Positions 7,206-15,997 are shown, numbered from the stretch's first letter. The stretch: 26,424 nt of DNA from Thermoplasmata archaeon (GCA_021828085.1 JAKATE010000007.1:1-26424), one strand, 5' to 3'. Numbers and translations are program-made. Notes: a model not told the origin generated them from the letters alone.

Positions 7206-8875
7206 CGGCCGCGGGGTCCTACCGGGTCCGCGTCCCCAAGGCCCGGAGCCAGGGGATCGCCGACCTGACCCGCGGGGAGCTCTCCAAGCTCTCCCCCGCC
7301 CTGGAGAAGTCCGTCCGGGGTGGGGCCGACCTCCCCGGGATGTACATCACGGCGGTCCCTCCGCTCCCCGAGCCCGCGGTGATGACCCAGATCGAGTTCC
7401 TCGCCGTCCAGCCACCGTACTCCTTCGCCCGGATGACCTACAACGAGCGGCGCAAGGAGTACCTCTACGAGGTCATCGAGCCGCAGTTGAGCTCGGGCGA
7501 GGCGGCCCTCCTCAAGCATCTGAAGGAGACTTTGGTGCACATCCTCGGCTCGGAGGCGTCGGTCCTGAGCGCCTCGGACAAGCGGGGGTACCTGAGGGCG
7601 AGCGTGGAGAACTATCTGCGCACGCGCCACGTGACCCTTTCGCCCCTCTCCCTCGAGCGCCTCAACTACTACATCCTGAGGGACTTCGTGGGCTACGGCC
7701 CCGTGGACGTCCTCATCGCCGACGAGTCCATCGAGGACATCTCCTGCGACGGCGTGGAGATCCCTCTCTACATCTTCCACAAGCGCTACGAGTCGGTCAA
7801 GACCAACGTCATCTTCGACACCGAGGAGGTCCTCAACAGCTTCGTGGTGAGCCTCGGGCAGCGCTGCGGCAAGCAGGTCTCCGTCTCGAACCCGATCCTG
7901 GACGGCACCACCACCGAGGGGCACCGGGTCCAGGCCACCTACGCCCGGGAGGTCACCACCCGGGGGGCGAGCTTCACCATCCGCCGCTTCAAGGAGAAGC
8001 CGTTCACCCCCGTGGACCTCATCCTGCAGGGGACGGCCAGCGAGGAGATGGTCGCCTACCTCTGGCTTGCGGCCGAGAACGGCGAGAGCATGATCATCTG
8101 CGGCGGGCCGGCCGCCGGCAAGACCTCCACCCTCAATGCTGCCGCCCTGTTCATCCCCCCCACGGCCAAGGTCGTCTCCCTGGAGGACACCCGGGAGGTC
8201 AACCTCCCGCACGAGAACTGGATCCCCGGGGCGACCCGGAGCGGGAGCGGCGACCGGGGTCCCGACGGGAAGGCCGCCGGGGAGGTCGACATGTTCGATC
8301 TCGTCCGGGCCGCGCTGAGGCAGCGGCCGAACTACATCATCGTCGGAGAGGTCCGGGGGAAGGAGACCTACACCATGTTCCAGGCCATGGCCACCGGGCA
8401 CACCACCTACTCGACGATGCACGCGGACAGCGTGAAGAGCATGGTGAACCGGCTGGAGAACCCTCCCATCAACACCCCGCGCATCCTGCTCAGCGCGCTC
8501 AAGAACGTCATCATCCAGGTGCAGGCGCGCAGCGGCAACTCGGTGGTCCGCCGGGTCCGCCAGATCCTCGAGATCGTCGGCTTCGAGCCGGAGACCAACG
8601 AGCTCATCACCAACACGGTCTACGAATGGGACCCGGGGAAGGACAAGTTCACGTTCAAGGGCCACAGCTTCCTGTTTGACAACCTGATGGAGCTCAAGAA
8701 CCTCACCCACGAGGAGATGGAGGCGGAGTTCCGTCGCCGCGTGGCGGCGGTCCACTACATGGCGGAACACAAGCTCACCGATTACCGCCAGATCTGGCAG
8801 ATCATCACCAGCTACTACAAGGACCCGGCCGAAGTGATGCAGCGCATCGGATACGTCCCCGAGGTGACCGCGTAG
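7202..8875 (+). CDS. Type II/IV secretion system ATPase (GspE/TadA-like), motor 1
   Basis: This 557-residue protein is a complete archaeal-type assembly ATPase. The N-terminal part (about 60-280) includes LNYYILRDFVGYGPVDVL and the SFTIRRF segment typical of the family. The motor domain has Walker A GGPAAGKTS (K307), the Asp box SLEDTRE (D329), Walker B glutamate E383 in IIVGEVRG, and a His box GHTTYSTMHADS (H407). It should form a cytoplasmic hexamer that powers subunit insertion or extraction through the membrane platform encoded just downstream. Its first codon overlaps the stop of the pilin-like gene, and only one base separates its stop from the next start. It is a clear paralogue of the ATPase at 10917-12683 but lacks that protein's longer N-terminal extension. 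Confidence 0.93.
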   Translation: MTAAGSYRVRVPKARSQGIADLTRGELSKLSPALEKSVRGGADLPGMYITAVPPLPEPAVMTQIEFLAVQPPYSFARMTYNERRKEYLYEVIEPQLSSGEAALLKHLKETLVHILGSEASVLSASDKRGYLRASVENYLRTRHVTLSPLSLERLNYYILRDFVGYGPVDVLIADESIEDISCDGVEIPLYIFHKRYESVKTNVIFDTEEVLNSFVVSLGQRCGKQVSVSNPILDGTTTEGHRVQATYAREVTTRGASFTIRRFKEKPFTPVDLILQGTASEEMVAYLWLAAENGESMIICGGPAAGKTSTLNAAALFIPPTAKVVSLEDTREVNLPHENWIPGATRSGSGDRGPDGKAAGEVDMFDLVRAALRQRPNYIIVGEVRGKETYTMFQAMATGHTTYSTMHADSVKSMVNRLENPPINTPRILLSALKNVIIQVQARSGNSVVRRVRQILEIVGFEPETNELITNTVYEWDPGKDKFTFKGHSFLFDNLMELKNLTHEEMEAEFRRRVAAVHYMAEHKLTDYRQIWQIITSYYKDPAEVMQRIGYVPEVTA

Positions 8876-8876
8876 G

Positions 8877-9908
8877 ATGGCGCCGCCGGACGTGGACAGC
8901 ACCTTCCAGCGGCTCGAGGCCACCGAGCGCCAGCTCTACACCACGCACGCGCGAACGGTGGAGAGCGGGGGGAAGCCGGCCCGGCCGGTCCGCGTGAAGC
9001 GCGGAGCTCAGCCGGACTTCCCTGGCCTCACCGCGCTCCAGGCCGTGGCCTGGAAGACCTTCAAGGAGCGCGCCCGACGCTCCCCTTCCAACAGCCCCAC
9101 CCTCGAGGAGGACCTGCTCAAGGCCCACCTCCGGCTGCGGGCGGACGAGTACGTCGCCTATGTGCTGTTCATGACCTGGGCGGTGCTCTTGCCGCTCGGC
9201 ATCGTCATCGGGGCGGTGATCTACGTCTTTTTGGGGATCGTGGCCGGCCTGGGGGTCCTGGCGATCCTCCTGGGGGCTCTCCTCGCCGTCGTCGTGGTGG
9301 TGATGGGCTACGTCTCGCTCAAGGGCGGCCCGGCGTCGCGGGCCAAGTCCCGGGGCAAGAAGATCGACCTGAAGATCTCCTCCTCCATGAGTTTCATCTC
9401 GGCCATGGCCAGCGCCGACGTGAACGTCGACGCGATCTTCAAGGAGCTCGCCAAGCAGAAGATCTACGGCGAGGTGGCCGAGGAGGCCGCCTGGATCACC
9501 CGCGACACGGAGCTCCTCGGCGTCGATATCCTGACCGCCATCAAGGACGGGGCGACGCGCACCCCGTCGAAGCGCTTCCAGGACTTCCTCCAGGGCGTGG
9601 TCACCACCGCCACCAGCGGCGGGCAACTCAAGCCGTACTTCCTGCTCAAGGCCGAGCAGTACGAGCGCGAGAACAAGCTCGAGCTGCTCAAGCGGATGGA
9701 GACCCTCGGTCTGCTGGCCGAGATCTTCGTGACGACCGTGGTGGCCTTCCCGCTCTTCCTGGTCATCATGCTGAGCATCTTCGCCATCGTGGGCAACTAC
9801 GGGGCGACGGTGATCACCTTCCTCTGGGCCATCGTGGGCGGCTTCATCCCCATGGGCGAGATCGGTTTCCTGGCCTTCATCTACATGATCATGAAGGAAG
9901 GGGCCTAG
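8877..9908 (+). CDS. TadC/GspF-like platform membrane protein 1
   Basis: At 343 residues it has a polar N-terminus (about 1-90), two adjacent hydrophobic helices (about 92-118 and 119-147), a cytoplasmic helical domain of the T2SSF type (about 165-275), and two C-terminal membrane helices (about 281-306 and 309-337). Archaeal FlaJ/PilC-type platforms usually carry two such cytoplasmic domains in one chain. Here there is one, and the next gene supplies another, so the two products probably pair. It lies one base after ATPase 1, and its TAG stop is directly followed by the ATG of platform protein 2. Confidence 0.85.
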   Translation: MAPPDVDSTFQRLEATERQLYTTHARTVESGGKPARPVRVKRGAQPDFPGLTALQAVAWKTFKERARRSPSNSPTLEEDLLKAHLRLRADEYVAYVLFMTWAVLLPLGIVIGAVIYVFLGIVAGLGVLAILLGALLAVVVVVMGYVSLKGGPASRAKSRGKKIDLKISSSMSFISAMASADVNVDAIFKELAKQKIYGEVAEEAAWITRDTELLGVDILTAIKDGATRTPSKRFQDFLQGVVTTATSGGQLKPYFLLKAEQYERENKLELLKRMETLGLLAEIFVTTVVAFPLFLVIMLSIFAIVGNYGATVITFLWAIVGGFIPMGEIGFLAFIYMIMKEGA

Positions 9909-10901
9909 ATGCCGGCGGAGTACTCGACCCCGGGAAAGACGCTCTCGCCCAGCCGCCGGAACGCTCGGGCCTCGGCCATGGCTCGCCGCCAGATCGAGAC
10001 GACGCAGCCGAGCTCCGGTTTCAAGGACATCTATCTGCTCTACGCGGGGGCCGGGGTCTTCGCGGGCTTCCTCGTGCTCGCTTTCCTCGCCGCGACCGGT
10101 CACATCTCCTTCGAGTTCCGGGCCGGCGAAGGGGCCGTCAACTCGGGGATCGACTTCGGGGTCCTCGGGACGCTGGCGCTCTTCCTCCCGTACGGGCTCG
10201 TGGCCACCCGTCGCGCCTCCCGGATCGAGCAGATCGAGGCGCGCCTCCCGGACTTCCTGCGGGACGTGGCCGAGGCCGGGCGCTTCGGCATGACGCTCCC
10301 GGAGGCCATCATCGTGGCGAGCAAGGGCCGCTACGGCCCCCTCACGGAGGAGATCCAGCACATGGCCAGCCAGCTCGAGTGGGGGGTCCCCGTCGCCCAG
10401 GCGCTGCGCCTGTTCGAGGACCGGATCCGCACCCCGCTCACCAGCCGCGTGGTGAGCATCATCGTCAAGGCCAACGAGGCCGGCGGCAACGTCGCCGACG
10501 TGCTCAACATGGTCGCCCACGACACCCGGGAGGTCCAGCTCTCCGAGGAGCAGCGGAGGATCACGATGGTGACCTACCTCACGGTGATCTACATCTCCTT
10601 CGGGGTCTTCCTGGCGACCATCCTGATCATGGCCTTCACCTTCCTCCCACAGATGGTGACGGCCTCCCAGGGCCTCGCCAACGTGGCCTCCGTCGGGGCC
10701 GCGGTGGGGATCTCCTCGCAGTACATCCCCGCCGTCTTCCTGGCTTTCCTCGCCGCCGTCATCGCCCATGCCCTGGGCGACGGGATGATGGCCGGTGTGA
10801 TCCACACGGGCCGGCTGGAGGAAGGGATGATCCACGCGAGCGTGATGCTGATCGTGGGCTGGGGGCTCATGCGCTTTGTGGTCCCCGTCCTCAACGCTTG
10901 A
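9909..10901 (+). CDS. TadC/GspF-like platform membrane protein 2
   Basis: This 330-residue protein has the T2SSF core clearly visible: LPDFLRDVAEAGRFGMTLPEA (about 112-132) and, further on, IVKANEAGGNVADVLNMVA (about 184-202), the segment expected in GspF/TadC domains. Membrane helices lie at about 41-62, 84-99, 223-245, 262-284 and 308-326. The ATG follows the previous stop with no gap, so the two platform proteins should be made together in equal amounts. With protein 1 it likely forms the inner-membrane base on which the ATPases act. Confidence 0.88.
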   Translation: MPAEYSTPGKTLSPSRRNARASAMARRQIETTQPSSGFKDIYLLYAGAGVFAGFLVLAFLAATGHISFEFRAGEGAVNSGIDFGVLGTLALFLPYGLVATRRASRIEQIEARLPDFLRDVAEAGRFGMTLPEAIIVASKGRYGPLTEEIQHMASQLEWGVPVAQALRLFEDRIRTPLTSRVVSIIVKANEAGGNVADVLNMVAHDTREVQLSEEQRRITMVTYLTVIYISFGVFLATILIMAFTFLPQMVTASQGLANVASVGAAVGISSQYIPAVFLAFLAAVIAHALGDGMMAGVIHTGRLEEGMIHASVMLIVGWGLMRFVVPVLNA

Positions 10902-10916
10902 AGGAAGGTACCGATC

Positions 10917-12683
10917 ATGCCGGAGAACGCGAGCAACGAACCCGAAGGCGCCCCGTCGCCGCGCAAGGAGAACTTCCCCCTCCATCTCAAGATGGCCGCG
11001 GCGCTCGCCCCCTCCAAGGGGAGCGTCCGGCCGGTCCGGCTGGCCCGGCTCGGGTTCGGCGAGGCCGGGCCGGAAGGGGACGCGGCCACCCCCAAGCCCC
11101 CCCTGCCGGACAACGAGTCCACCGAGATCGAGACCTACCCGGCGCGCGACCCGTACTCGTTCATCCGCGTGAGCTACAACAACTTCCGCAACGAGTACCT
11201 CTACGAGGTCATCGAGCCGCCGCTCAGCGGGGAGGAGGCCAACCTCCTCAAGGAGCTCAAGGTGGCCCTCATCGACCGGTTCCGTCCCCTTCCCGACCTC
11301 GACGAGGAGACCAAGCGGCGGGAGATGCGCCGGATGGTCGACGAGCAGTTCCAGCTCTGGCAGGTCTCGCTCTCCCCGCTCATCAAGGGCCGGATCCTCT
11401 ACTACCTCGAACGGGACTTCATCGGCTACGGGATCATCGACGCCCCCATGGTCGACCCCGAGGTGGAGGACATCTCCTGCGACGGGGTGGGGATCCCGCT
11501 GTACATCTACCACCGCAAGCACCAGTCGATCCGCTCGAACCTGAAGTTCCGCGACTCCGCCGACCTCGACGCCTACGTGGTCTGGCTGGCCCAGCGCTCG
11601 GGCCGGCACATCTCGGTGGCGAGCCCCATGCTCGACGCCACGGTCCCCGACGGGAGCCGTCTGCAGGCGACCCTCGGAACCCACGTGACCAAACGCGGGA
11701 GCTCCTTCACCATCCGGCGCTTCCGCGACAACCCGTTCACCCCGGTGGACCTGCTCAAGTTCAAGACCATGAGCCCCGAGATGATGGCCTACCTCTGGGT
11801 GGCCATCGAGAACGGGCAGTCCATGATGGTCTGCGGGGGAACGGCGTCGGGCAAGACGACCACGCTGAACGCCGTGCTGCTGTTCATCCCCCCCCAGATG
11901 AAGATCGTCAGCATCGAGGACACCCGGGAGCTCAACCTCCCGCACGAGAACTGGATCCCCTCGCTGACCCGGGGAGGCTTCGGAAGCAAGAACGTGCTCA
12001 CCGGGAAGGCCCCGGGGGAGATCGACATGTTCGACCTGCTCGCCGCAGCCCTGCGGCAGCGTCCCCAGTACCTGATGGTGGGGGAGGTGCGGGGCGCCGA
12101 GGCGTTCATCGTCTTCCAGGCCATGGCCACGGGGAAGACCTGCTACACCACCTTCCACGCCGAGTCCGTGAGCGCCATGGTCCACCGGATGGAGAACCCG
12201 CCAATCTCCCTGCCACGCTCCCTCGTCGCGGCCCTCAACCTGGTGCTCCTCCAGAAGCAGGTGAAGGTCGGGACCAAGATGACCCGGCGCGTCCAGGCCC
12301 TCACCGAGATCGTCGGTCTCGACCCGGAGACCAACGAGCTCATCACCAACGCGGTCTACAGCTGGAACCCGGCGGACGACACCTTCCTGTACAGCGGGCA
12401 CTCCTACATCTACGAGCGCGTGGCGATCACGAAGAACTGGTCCATGCGCGAGATGGACCGCGAGGTCAAGCGCCGGACCGAGATGCTCGAGTACCTGCGC
12501 TGGAAGGAGGGGCAGGCGACGCGCCAGAACCCCTTCTCGCACCGCGACGTGGGTCGCCTCGTGGCCTCCTACTACAAGGACCCCCAGGCCGCCGTAGAGG
12601 AGGCCCGGGCCGAGATGGGGCGGGGGAAGAGCCCCCCGACGACGTCGGGCACCGTCCCCCGGGCGATCCCCGCGCAGCGGTAG
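10917..12683 (+). CDS. Type II/IV secretion system ATPase (GspE/TadA-like), motor 2
   Basis: At 588 residues it aligns throughout with ATPase 1 (shared runs include EYLYEVIEP, DISCDGV, SFTIRRF, NLPHENWIP and ETNELITN). Motifs are intact: Walker A GGTASGKTT (K313), Asp box SIEDTRE (D334), Walker B glutamate E390 in LMVGEVRG, and His box GKTCYTTFHAES (H414), where Lys replaces the first His found in ATPase 1. It has a longer, Pro/Lys-rich N-terminus (about 1-70). The 15-nt gap before it contains AAGGAAGGT, a partial Shine-Dalgarno. Two different intact motors in one operon suggest separate tasks, for example extension and retraction, or two alternative substrates. This functional split is inferred. 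The IS701 element starts 26 nt after its stop. Confidence 0.93.
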   Translation: MPENASNEPEGAPSPRKENFPLHLKMAAALAPSKGSVRPVRLARLGFGEAGPEGDAATPKPPLPDNESTEIETYPARDPYSFIRVSYNNFRNEYLYEVIEPPLSGEEANLLKELKVALIDRFRPLPDLDEETKRREMRRMVDEQFQLWQVSLSPLIKGRILYYLERDFIGYGIIDAPMVDPEVEDISCDGVGIPLYIYHRKHQSIRSNLKFRDSADLDAYVVWLAQRSGRHISVASPMLDATVPDGSRLQATLGTHVTKRGSSFTIRRFRDNPFTPVDLLKFKTMSPEMMAYLWVAIENGQSMMVCGGTASGKTTTLNAVLLFIPPQMKIVSIEDTRELNLPHENWIPSLTRGGFGSKNVLTGKAPGEIDMFDLLAAALRQRPQYLMVGEVRGAEAFIVFQAMATGKTCYTTFHAESVSAMVHRMENPPISLPRSLVAALNLVLLQKQVKVGTKMTRRVQALTEIVGLDPETNELITNAVYSWNPADDTFLYSGHSYIYERVAITKNWSMREMDREVKRRTEMLEYLRWKEGQATRQNPFSHRDVGRLVASYYKDPQAAVEEARAEMGRGKSPPTTSGTVPRAIPAQR

Positions 12684-12705
12684 CGGCTCCGACGCGGACC
12701 GCGGG

Positions 12706-12709
12706 CTAG
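12706..12709. repeat. Target site duplication of the IS701 element, left copy
   Basis: CTAG here repeats at 14449-14452 on the other side of the element. Four-base YTAR duplications are the known target pattern of the IS701 family. CTAG is itself a palindrome, so the apparent 20-bp perfect inverted repeat is 16 bp of true terminus plus the target site. Confidence 0.85.
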
Positions 12710-12725
12710 TTCTACTTTGACAGTC
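12710..12725 (+). repeat. Left terminal inverted repeat of the IS701 element
   Basis: TTCTACTTTGACAGTC matches the reverse complement of 14433-14448 at all 16 positions. The sequences diverge immediately inside. Confidence 0.93.
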
Positions 12726-12817
12726 ACCCTGACCTCACCCGGGCAACCTCACGGGGGGTAGCCGAGCCCTTCGGGTGGAACTCCCGCTTTCAAGATGCCC
12801 TCCGGAGACTTCCCCGC

Positions 12818-14257
12818 ATGGGAGCCTCCCCCCTGCGCGCTGACGAGCCCCCCCGGACCCTCGCCGACCTCAACCCCGAGACCCGGGAGCCGTGGTATCC
12901 GGACTTCGACCGCTACTTCCAGACCTACGTCCCCCTCTTCGACCTCGACGGGACCGGTCGCACAGCGGAGCAGGCCCGCCGCTACGCCTGGGGCCTCCTC
13001 GGCAACGAGGAGGTCAAGTCGATGGAACCCATCGCCGAGCGCACCGCCACCCCCTACCACCGGACCCAGCACTTCATCACCGACTCCCCCTGGCCCCCCG
13101 AGATCGTCCAGCTCGCCCACGCGAAGGACATGGGGAGCCGTTTCGCCTCCCCGAACGGGGTCCTGGCCCTGGACGATGAGGGGGACCCGAAGAAGGGGGA
13201 CGACTCCGCGGGGGTGTACCGCCAGTACTGCGGGAACCGAGGGAAGGAGGAGAACTGCCAGGTGGGGGTCTGCCTCTCCTACGTCCGTCCCGACCCCGAG
13301 CGCTACGCCGACATGGAGAGCTTCGGGATGGGGATGCAGCTCTACCTCCCGAAGGAGAGGGCGGAGGATCCCGTCCATCGCGAGAAGACCCACGTGCCCG
13401 AGAAGATCCAGTACGAACCGAAGTGGAAGATCGGGCTCGGCCTGATCGACCGGGTCCTCGCGCTGAAGCTCCCGCACCGGGCGGTGGCGGCTGACGCGGA
13501 CTACGGTCGGGCGGGGGACTTCCGCAAGGCCCTGCGGGACCGGAAGGAAGCGTATGTGCTGGGCGTGCAGCCGACCCAGACCGAGGTGGGGGTGCTCGGG
13601 AAGGACGGACGTCCGGCGGAGCCGCGAAAGCTCTCGGAGGTGGCCAAGGGGCTCCCCGAGAAGGCGTGGAAGAAGGTGGTCTGGTCGCAGGGGACGAAGG
13701 GGAAACTGACGATGGAGGCGGCCCGGCTCCGGGCCCAGGTGTGTGCCGAGGGGAAGCCCATCGAGAAGGAGGAGGTCTGGGTGGTCTTCGAGCGGAGGGA
13801 CAACGAGACGAAGGCCTACGTGGTCTGGGGGCTGGCCGAGCTGGGGCTGCGAGCCCAGGTGCAGCTGATCCGGGCCCGTTGGGGGATCGAGCTGTGGTTC
13901 GAGCACGGGAAGAGCGAGCTGGGGCTGGACCAGTTCGAGGGACGGACCTGGCCGGGTTGGCACCACAACGCGACGATGGTGATGCTGGCCCACGGGTTCT
14001 TGACGATCGAGAGGTCTCGGGGGAAGGGGAAGAAGGGGGAGCCGCTGCCGACGTTGCCGGCGGTGAAGCGCGGGGTGCAGCACCGGGTGTCGTTCGAGTT
14101 GGGAACGCGGCTGGTCGAGGAGGAGGGTCGGGACCGGCGTGAGCGGCTCCTCATCACGTTCTGTTACGCGATGGGGAGGCCCCCGAAACTGACGAAGGAC
14201 GGGCACATCTTCGTGTCGAGCGACTGGCGGGACTACTTGGACGCTCCTCGCTGGTGA
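12818..14257 (+). CDS. IS701-family DDE transposase
   Basis: This 479-residue enzyme cuts and rejoins the ends of its own element. The family motif around the first catalytic Asp is clear (LALDDEGDPKKG, D119/D120, followed by YRQYCGNRGKEENCQV). The second Asp lies in AADADYG (D226). The third acidic residue is E358 in RARWGIELWF, within the R-x3-E-x6-K signature that ends at K365, followed by LGLDQFEGR. All three catalytic positions are present and the length is normal for the family, so the protein is probably active. The ATG at 12818 is the first plausible start. No Shine-Dalgarno is visible. Confidence 0.95.
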   Translation: MGASPLRADEPPRTLADLNPETREPWYPDFDRYFQTYVPLFDLDGTGRTAEQARRYAWGLLGNEEVKSMEPIAERTATPYHRTQHFITDSPWPPEIVQLAHAKDMGSRFASPNGVLALDDEGDPKKGDDSAGVYRQYCGNRGKEENCQVGVCLSYVRPDPERYADMESFGMGMQLYLPKERAEDPVHREKTHVPEKIQYEPKWKIGLGLIDRVLALKLPHRAVAADADYGRAGDFRKALRDRKEAYVLGVQPTQTEVGVLGKDGRPAEPRKLSEVAKGLPEKAWKKVVWSQGTKGKLTMEAARLRAQVCAEGKPIEKEEVWVVFERRDNETKAYVVWGLAELGLRAQVQLIRARWGIELWFEHGKSELGLDQFEGRTWPGWHHNATMVMLAHGFLTIERSRGKGKKGEPLPTLPAVKRGVQHRVSFELGTRLVEEEGRDRRERLLITFCYAMGRPPKLTKDGHIFVSSDWRDYLDAPRW

Positions 14258-14432
14258 GGGGCGCTCCCGGCGGGAGCGGTGGGCGAGAGCCCCGTTACCG
14301 GGCCGTGAGGCTGGCTTCGCCGCGGACGGAGAGCGCGGCCCATCCCCCTGACGAGAGGGGGAGGGGATACCCGCTTCCTCCGGCCCTCGGAGACGTGCCC
14401 CGCGAGAGCGGCCGCTATCGGACGGGCTGAGA

Positions 14433-14448
14433 GACTGTCAAAGTAGAA
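14433..14448 (-). repeat. Right terminal inverted repeat of the IS701 element
   Basis: GACTGTCAAAGTAGAA is the exact reverse complement of the left end. The right copy of the CTAG target duplication follows at 14449-14452. Confidence 0.93.
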
Positions 14449-14471
14449 CTAGGTCTGGTGGCGGACCCCAA

Positions 14472-14477
14472 GGATAT
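14472..14477 (+). promoter_or_regulatory. Weak TATA-like element before the small unknown gene
   Basis: GATATC is centred about 26 nt upstream of the GTG at 14501, fitting a leaderless start. The IS701 right end is only 24 nt further upstream, so upstream activating sequence may have been displaced. Confidence 0.3.
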
Positions 14478-14500
14478 CTGCCCCGCGCGGTAGGGCCCAC

Positions 14501-14866
14501 GTGTTGCCACCCCCTCCCCGGAACGTTCTGCCCTCGTACCCCGCCCGCCCCTCGCGGGCCCGGGCGCGCGCCCGCGCCCGGACGGCCCAGAGCGCCCTCG
14601 CCTACCTCCGGTCCGAGCTGCTCCCCCACCTGGGGCGCGGATCGGCCCCGCTGGCTGAACGGCTGACCGCGAGCGCCCCGAACGGCACCTTGGAGGCCCT
14701 CGGCGAACTCCCCCTGCGGGAGCGCCAGGAGCTCCTCCTCCTGCTCGAGCGCTCCCTGGAGGACCGGTCCCGTTCGCCTGCCCCTGACGTGGCCGTCCTC
14801 CTCGCTGGAGAGCTCGCCCGGACGTCCCGGGTCCCCTCCCGCGGACCGGTCCTTCCCGCACGGTGA
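14501..14866 (+). CDS. Small helical protein of unknown function
   Basis: This 121-residue frame begins with GTG. I do not recognise a family. The first 28 residues are Pro/Arg-rich and may not be translated as such. Residues about 29-110 look like several amphipathic helices (AQSALAYLRSELLPHL, LPLRERQELLLLLERSLED), and the predicted protein is soluble. A TATA-like element at the right distance supports the start. High GC makes long random frames common here, so the call rests mainly on the helical pattern and on the gap it fills between the IS element and the dehydrogenase gene. Confidence 0.45.
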   Translation: MLPPPPRNVLPSYPARPSRARARARARTAQSALAYLRSELLPHLGRGSAPLAERLTASAPNGTLEALGELPLRERQELLLLLERSLEDRSRSPAPDVAVLLAGELARTSRVPSRGPVLPAR

Positions 14867-14986
14867 GCCTCCCGCGGCCCGGTCCGACCGCTCCCTCCCG
14901 GCGCAGGACGCGGGCCCCTGGGCCGCGCAGGAAGGGTACGGACCCCGACCCGCAGGGATTTGGGCTCTGCCTCCCTCCCCCGTTCC

Positions 14987-15997
14987 ATGATGCCGACGAC
15001 CGACCAGCCGAAGACGGTGGGTTTCGTGGGACTAGGGGGCATGGGACGGCGGATCGCCTCCCGCCTCCTCGCGGCGGGGGTTCCCCTCGTCGTGCACAAC
15101 CGTACGCCGGAGAAGGTCCGGGAGCTCGAAGCGGCCGGCGCCCACGTCGCGAAGAGCCCCCGGGAGGTGGGGAAGCAGGCGGACGGGGGAATCGTCTTCA
15201 CCATGACCTCCGACGCGAAGAGCCAACGGAGCGTGCTCCTGGGACGCTCGGGCGTCGCCCAGGGTCTCCTTCCCGGCGGGCTCGTGGTGAGCCTCTCGAC
15301 CATCGCACCGGAGGAGTCGGAGAGGCTCTCCCGGGAGCTCCACGAGCGGGGGCTGCGCTACGTGGAGGCCCCCGTCGGCGGGAGCACCGAGGCGGCCGAG
15401 GCCGGCGGGCTCGCCATCTACGCCGCCGGGGAGCCGGAGGACGTGGAGCGGGTGCGGCCGTACCTGGAGAGGTTCTCCCGCCGCGTCTTCGTCTTCTCCC
15501 GGGTGGGCCAGGGGGCCACGGCGAAGCTCAGCGTGAACCTGCTGATGATCTCCTACCTCGGCGTCGCCCGGGAAGCGCTGGCGCTGGGGGAGAAGCGCGG
15601 TCTCACGCGCGAGCAGATGCTCGAGCTCCTGCTCGACGGGAGCTCCCACTCGCGGGTGCTGGAACTGAAGGCCGGACTGCTCCGGTCGCGCAGCTACCAG
15701 CCGGCCAGCTTCTCGGTGGAGCTCGCCCTCAAGGACGTCCGGCTGGCCCTCCAGGCGGCCAAGACGGCCGGCCTCCCGACCCGCTGGGGGAAGGAGGCCA
15801 CGCAGGCGGTCCGGCGCGCCGTCGAGGAGGGGAGGGGGAAGCTGGACTTCGCGGCGTTGGCCGACCCGACGCTGGAGCCCCCCCGGGAGCGCCCCGAACC
15901 CCCCGCCGGGCCCCTTCCTCCCTCCCCTCCCTCATCCCCGCTCGAGGGCGCAGGTGAGGCAGTGGGCCCCGCCGAAGGCCCCGGTGAGGTTGGATAG
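14987..15997 (+). CDS. 3-hydroxyisobutyrate dehydrogenase family NAD(P)-dependent oxidoreductase
   Basis: At 336 residues it has the beta-hydroxyacid dehydrogenase layout. The N-terminal Rossmann domain has the dinucleotide motif GLGGMG (residues 15-20), and NRTPEKV follows strand 2. EAPVGGS (127-133) is the substrate-binding loop. The catalytic Lys is K180 in GQGATAKLSVN, and the C-terminal helical domain includes ELALKDVRLA. Family members oxidise 3-hydroxyisobutyrate, tartronate semialdehyde or related small hydroxyacids, or reduce succinic semialdehyde-type aldehydes. The exact substrate cannot be told. A TTG at 14960 extends the frame, but the ATG at 14987 fits the family better. The last 40 residues are Pro/Gly/Glu-rich, and the gene overlaps the convergent arginine deiminase gene by 66 bp. 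Confidence 0.88.
   Translation: MMPTTDQPKTVGFVGLGGMGRRIASRLLAAGVPLVVHNRTPEKVRELEAAGAHVAKSPREVGKQADGGIVFTMTSDAKSQRSVLLGRSGVAQGLLPGGLVVSLSTIAPEESERLSRELHERGLRYVEAPVGGSTEAAEAGGLAIYAAGEPEDVERVRPYLERFSRRVFVFSRVGQGATAKLSVNLLMISYLGVAREALALGEKRGLTREQMLELLLDGSSHSRVLELKAGLLRSRSYQPASFSVELALKDVRLALQAAKTAGLPTRWGKEATQAVRRAVEEGRGKLDFAALADPTLEPPRERPEPPAGPLPPSPPSSPLEGAGEAVGPAEGPGEVG

Larger units (their letters stand above)
12710..14448. mobile_element. Complete IS701-family insertion sequence (1739 bp)
   Basis: The ends are perfect 16-bp inverted repeats, TTCTACTTTGACAGTC at 12710-12725 and its complement at 14433-14448. Flanking CTAG at 12706-12709 and 14449-14452 is the target duplication. One uninterrupted transposase gene fills most of the element, leaving about 108 nt on the left and 190 nt on the right that hold no gene. 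Perfect ends, a perfect target duplication and an intact gene point to a recent, possibly still active insertion. It sits between the pilus operon and the gene at 14501, where it may supply or block transcription. Confidence 0.95.

Noticed and set aside
7169..8923. A 584-codon minus-strand frame opposite ATPase 1
   Set aside because: Antisense shadow: no motif, biased composition, and the plus-strand frame carries every ATPase signature.
8805..12542. A 1245-codon open frame on the minus strand opposite the pilus operon
   Set aside because: It mirrors high-GC codons of the plus-strand ATPase and platform genes, is rich in His/Glu/Asp/Gly/Leu without domains, and spans several real genes.
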